The notes beneath the pieces were generated by a model. That model searched no databases and was not told the origin of the DNA. It saw nothing but the letters and a program-made list of their open reading frames with translations. From positions 1-64,000 of the forward strand of contig JAAFJG010000003.1 in the NCBI GenBank assembly GCA_013298075.1: 64,000 nucleotides of DNA. The letters are read 5' to 3'. This DNA is from Cytophagales bacterium. GTDB taxonomy: Bacteria > Bacteroidota > Bacteroidia > Cytophagales > Microscillaceae. This document shows positions 62,534 to 64,000 of the stretch, one piece after another (position 1 is the stretch's first letter; every line of letters starts with the position of its first letter). A program made the position numbers and the translations under genes.

Positions 62534-62588
62534 AGAGACAAAAAGGCAAAAACACTTCGTTCCTACGTGTTTTTGCCTTTTTGTCTCT
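62534..62588. repeat. 22-bp perfect inverted repeat
   Basis: AGAGACAAAAAGGC-AAAAACAC pairs without mismatch to its complement around an 11-base loop. GC-richer than its surroundings; probably a terminator of the porin gene or part of an inserted element. A short stretch 62370-62450 reads like decayed coding sequence, of no recognised family. Confidence 0.5.
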
Positions 62589-62646
62589 ACAATACTGCTT
62601 CTATCCTTATCGCAAACAGCCAATTTTGAAACAGCCAACTATTTTC

Positions 62647-63882
62647 CTATTTGAATAAAAAACAAGTTAATTGCAATTTTACTTCTCCGCCTGATTTTGT
62701 TTCTGTAGTCAAACCATTGAAACGACCATAAAAAATTTGTTCATATTGCAATTTTAAATTACAATTAAAATCATTGATATAATAATTTAATCCGCCACCA
62801 ATTCTTGATTCTGAAAAAACAGTATTAAAACTACCTTTAGATTGTGAAGTAGCATTGATTGGAAACGAATTATTTGCCACTCTATTTGGGTTTAATAAAT
62901 ATTGCGTATCACTCACATTCATATTTTGTGCTTCGTATTTGATATAAGGTTGCAGTTTTGAGTTTGGAAAATAATAACCAACTTCTCCAAAAATAATACT
63001 TTGATTTGGTACTAATGGCGTAAAAGATTTTGCATTAGTGGTATTATTACCGCCTGACAAATACATATATCCTGCGTGTGCGGTCAATGCCCCCTCCCCT
63101 ACTGTTACATCAGCAAAAACATCCCCTGCAATATTGAAATAATCGTCTTGTATATCAATCCCCGCTCCTACTGCAAATATTTCTTTTTGTCCGAGATTAG
63201 TTCCTGAGTAATAATGTTCTTTTTCTACGTCTAAAAAGTTATAATTTAATCTTAAATTTGCCCTTAGATTTGAATATTTACTCGTTGCACGCCCTCTAAA
63301 AACTCCTCCTCTAATTTCTAATCTTTCCTCAAATACATAACTTCTAAAACTAACTCCCAAATCACGTCCAAAATTATTTTGTAAAGCTTGATTTTGAAAT
63401 AAATTATAAGGATATTGATACCAACCAAATTCCAAACCCATCAAAGTAACAGGCGATTGCATTCCTTGTCGATTTACGCCTGTGAGTTGCATACCCGCAT
63501 AAATCAAAAAATTATCAGACACTTTATGTTCTACTTGTGCATCTAAAATAATTAGTTTTGGGTCTTGTATGCTTTTGGTCGAATCCACAAAACCAATCGG
63601 TGATAAAATTTCAGTTTGCATAAATACAGAAGTTTTTTCTGTTAATTTTGCCCCTGCCATTAACCTTGCTCTCCAAATTTGTAGTTGAGTTCCCCAACCG
63701 CGCCCATTGTCTAATAAAGGACTTTGTGGTCTATCTTGTGTAAAAACGCCTTGCATTTGCAAAAAAGCACCAAACTGCACAGAAGGTTTAAAAGTGGTCG
63801 TGTCTTTTGTTTGTGCCAATATAGATAAAGGCAAAGCACACAAAAATAACAAAATTGAATATGTAAATAATATTTTTTTCAT
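62647..63882 (-). CDS. porin-like outer-membrane protein
   Basis: 411 residues with a signal peptide ending LSILAQ. Repeated amphipathic strands (IWRARLMAGAKLTEKTSVFMQTEI, IYAGMQLTGVNRQG, LRANLRLNYNFLD) and a terminal FLFK suggest a 16-18-strand barrel, resembling the phosphate-selective porin O/P group. Substrate is unknown. Confidence 0.7.
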   Translation of the reverse strand: MKKILFTYSILLFLCALPLSILAQTKDTTTFKPSVQFGAFLQMQGVFTQDRPQSPLLDNGRGWGTQLQIWRARLMAGAKLTEKTSVFMQTEILSPIGFVDSTKSIQDPKLIILDAQVEHKVSDNFLIYAGMQLTGVNRQGMQSPVTLMGLEFGWYQYPYNLFQNQALQNNFGRDLGVSFRSYVFEERLEIRGGVFRGRATSKYSNLRANLRLNYNFLDVEKEHYYSGTNLGQKEIFAVGAGIDIQDDYFNIAGDVFADVTVGEGALTAHAGYMYLSGGNNTTNAKSFTPLVPNQSIIFGEVGYYFPNSKLQPYIKYEAQNMNVSDTQYLLNPNRVANNSFPINATSQSKGSFNTVFSESRIGGGLNYYINDFNCNLKLQYEQIFYGRFNGLTTETKSGGEVKLQLTCFLFK

Positions 63883-63964
63883 ATTGTTGTATTTTTTTTT
63901 AAATGAAATAAGATAAAAATAAAGTAAATAAAGTAAATAAATAAATTCAAAAAAGTATAAAGCA

Positions 63965-63994
63965 AAAAGAGTGCCTTTTACAAGGCACTCTTTT
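63965..63994. terminator. terminator at the right edge of the window
   Basis: AAAAGAGTGCCTT pairs perfectly with AAGGCACTCTTTT. It belongs to a gene to the right, outside the window, or to readthrough from it. Confidence 0.65.
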
Positions 63995-64000
63995 AATTTT

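Overview
The window is very AT-rich DNA from a member of the Bacteroidota, most likely a Cytophagales-type gliding or marine bacterium. The evidence is a type IX secretion (T9SS) type-B sorting domain on the large exported protein at 1029-3164, a PorP/SprF-family protein (36321-37352), and Gram-negative lipopolysaccharide genes (kdsA, waaA). Many genes are also preceded by the Bacteroidota -7 promoter box TAnnTTTG, in the best case with TTTG 19 bases upstream. No species can be named from the sequence alone. Many exported proteins begin with a short signal peptide ending in A-Q or a lipobox cysteine. Genes are sparse, with AT-rich gaps full of terminator hairpins and short dispersed repeats.

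Layout. 1-8.8 kb: an exported protein with a T9SS tail, two membrane proteins, waaA, a cystathionine beta-synthase, an orphan metal-ABC ATPase and a lipoprotein broken at an A9 tract. 8.9-13.1 kb: an ABC-F protein, two exported proteins, then a nested insertion of two repeat families that has cut off the first codons of a lost gene. 13.1-28 kb is mostly housekeeping: a HIT protein, a TPR-SpoIIE phosphatase, an accB-accC pair with a second biotinyl protein, thiolase, CtlX, a CaiB-type CoA-transferase and a large hybrid histidine kinase. 28-34 kb: tRNA-Val, two stand-alone receiver proteins with a tiny membrane protein between them, a structured intergenic element that looks like a small RNA, a deacetylase-like enzyme and a CNNM/CorC-type transporter. 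34-44 kb: glycosyltransferase, DUF2520, PorP, birA, dihydroorotase, an ISAs1 transposase remnant among repeat fragments, kdsA and nadD.

44-63 kb carries the accessory modules. A Crp/Fnr regulator lies just upstream of three exported genes (two DJ-1/PfpI proteins and one ABM monooxygenase). The gap between them holds a full-consensus promoter and a TTGTGA-N6-TCACAA operator. Next is a 1616-residue single-chain restriction-modification enzyme (nuclease, helicase, methyltransferase and target recognition), with copies of the same short repeat on both sides in opposite orientation. After it comes a SiaB-SiaC-phosphatase partner-switching cluster with two SiaC paralogues and an extra small exported protein. 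The window ends with Mrp/ApbC, phosphosulfolactate synthase, an Rpn-family nuclease, a lipoprotein/barrel pair and a porin.

Four short dispersed repeat families occur. Repeat A (about 127 bp, imperfect terminal inverted repeats, flanked by TATTA) has three full copies and one partial copy. Repeat B (about 200 bp, with internal hairpins and related inverted ends) has about seven substantial copies plus fragments. Repeat C is an inverted pair of GC-richer ends, and a fourth family has ACTGATGTTACGCA ends. At 12.66-12.96 kb repeat A sits inside repeat B, and the uninterrupted B copies give the pre-insertion site. This indicates that A moved as a unit and duplicated TATTA.
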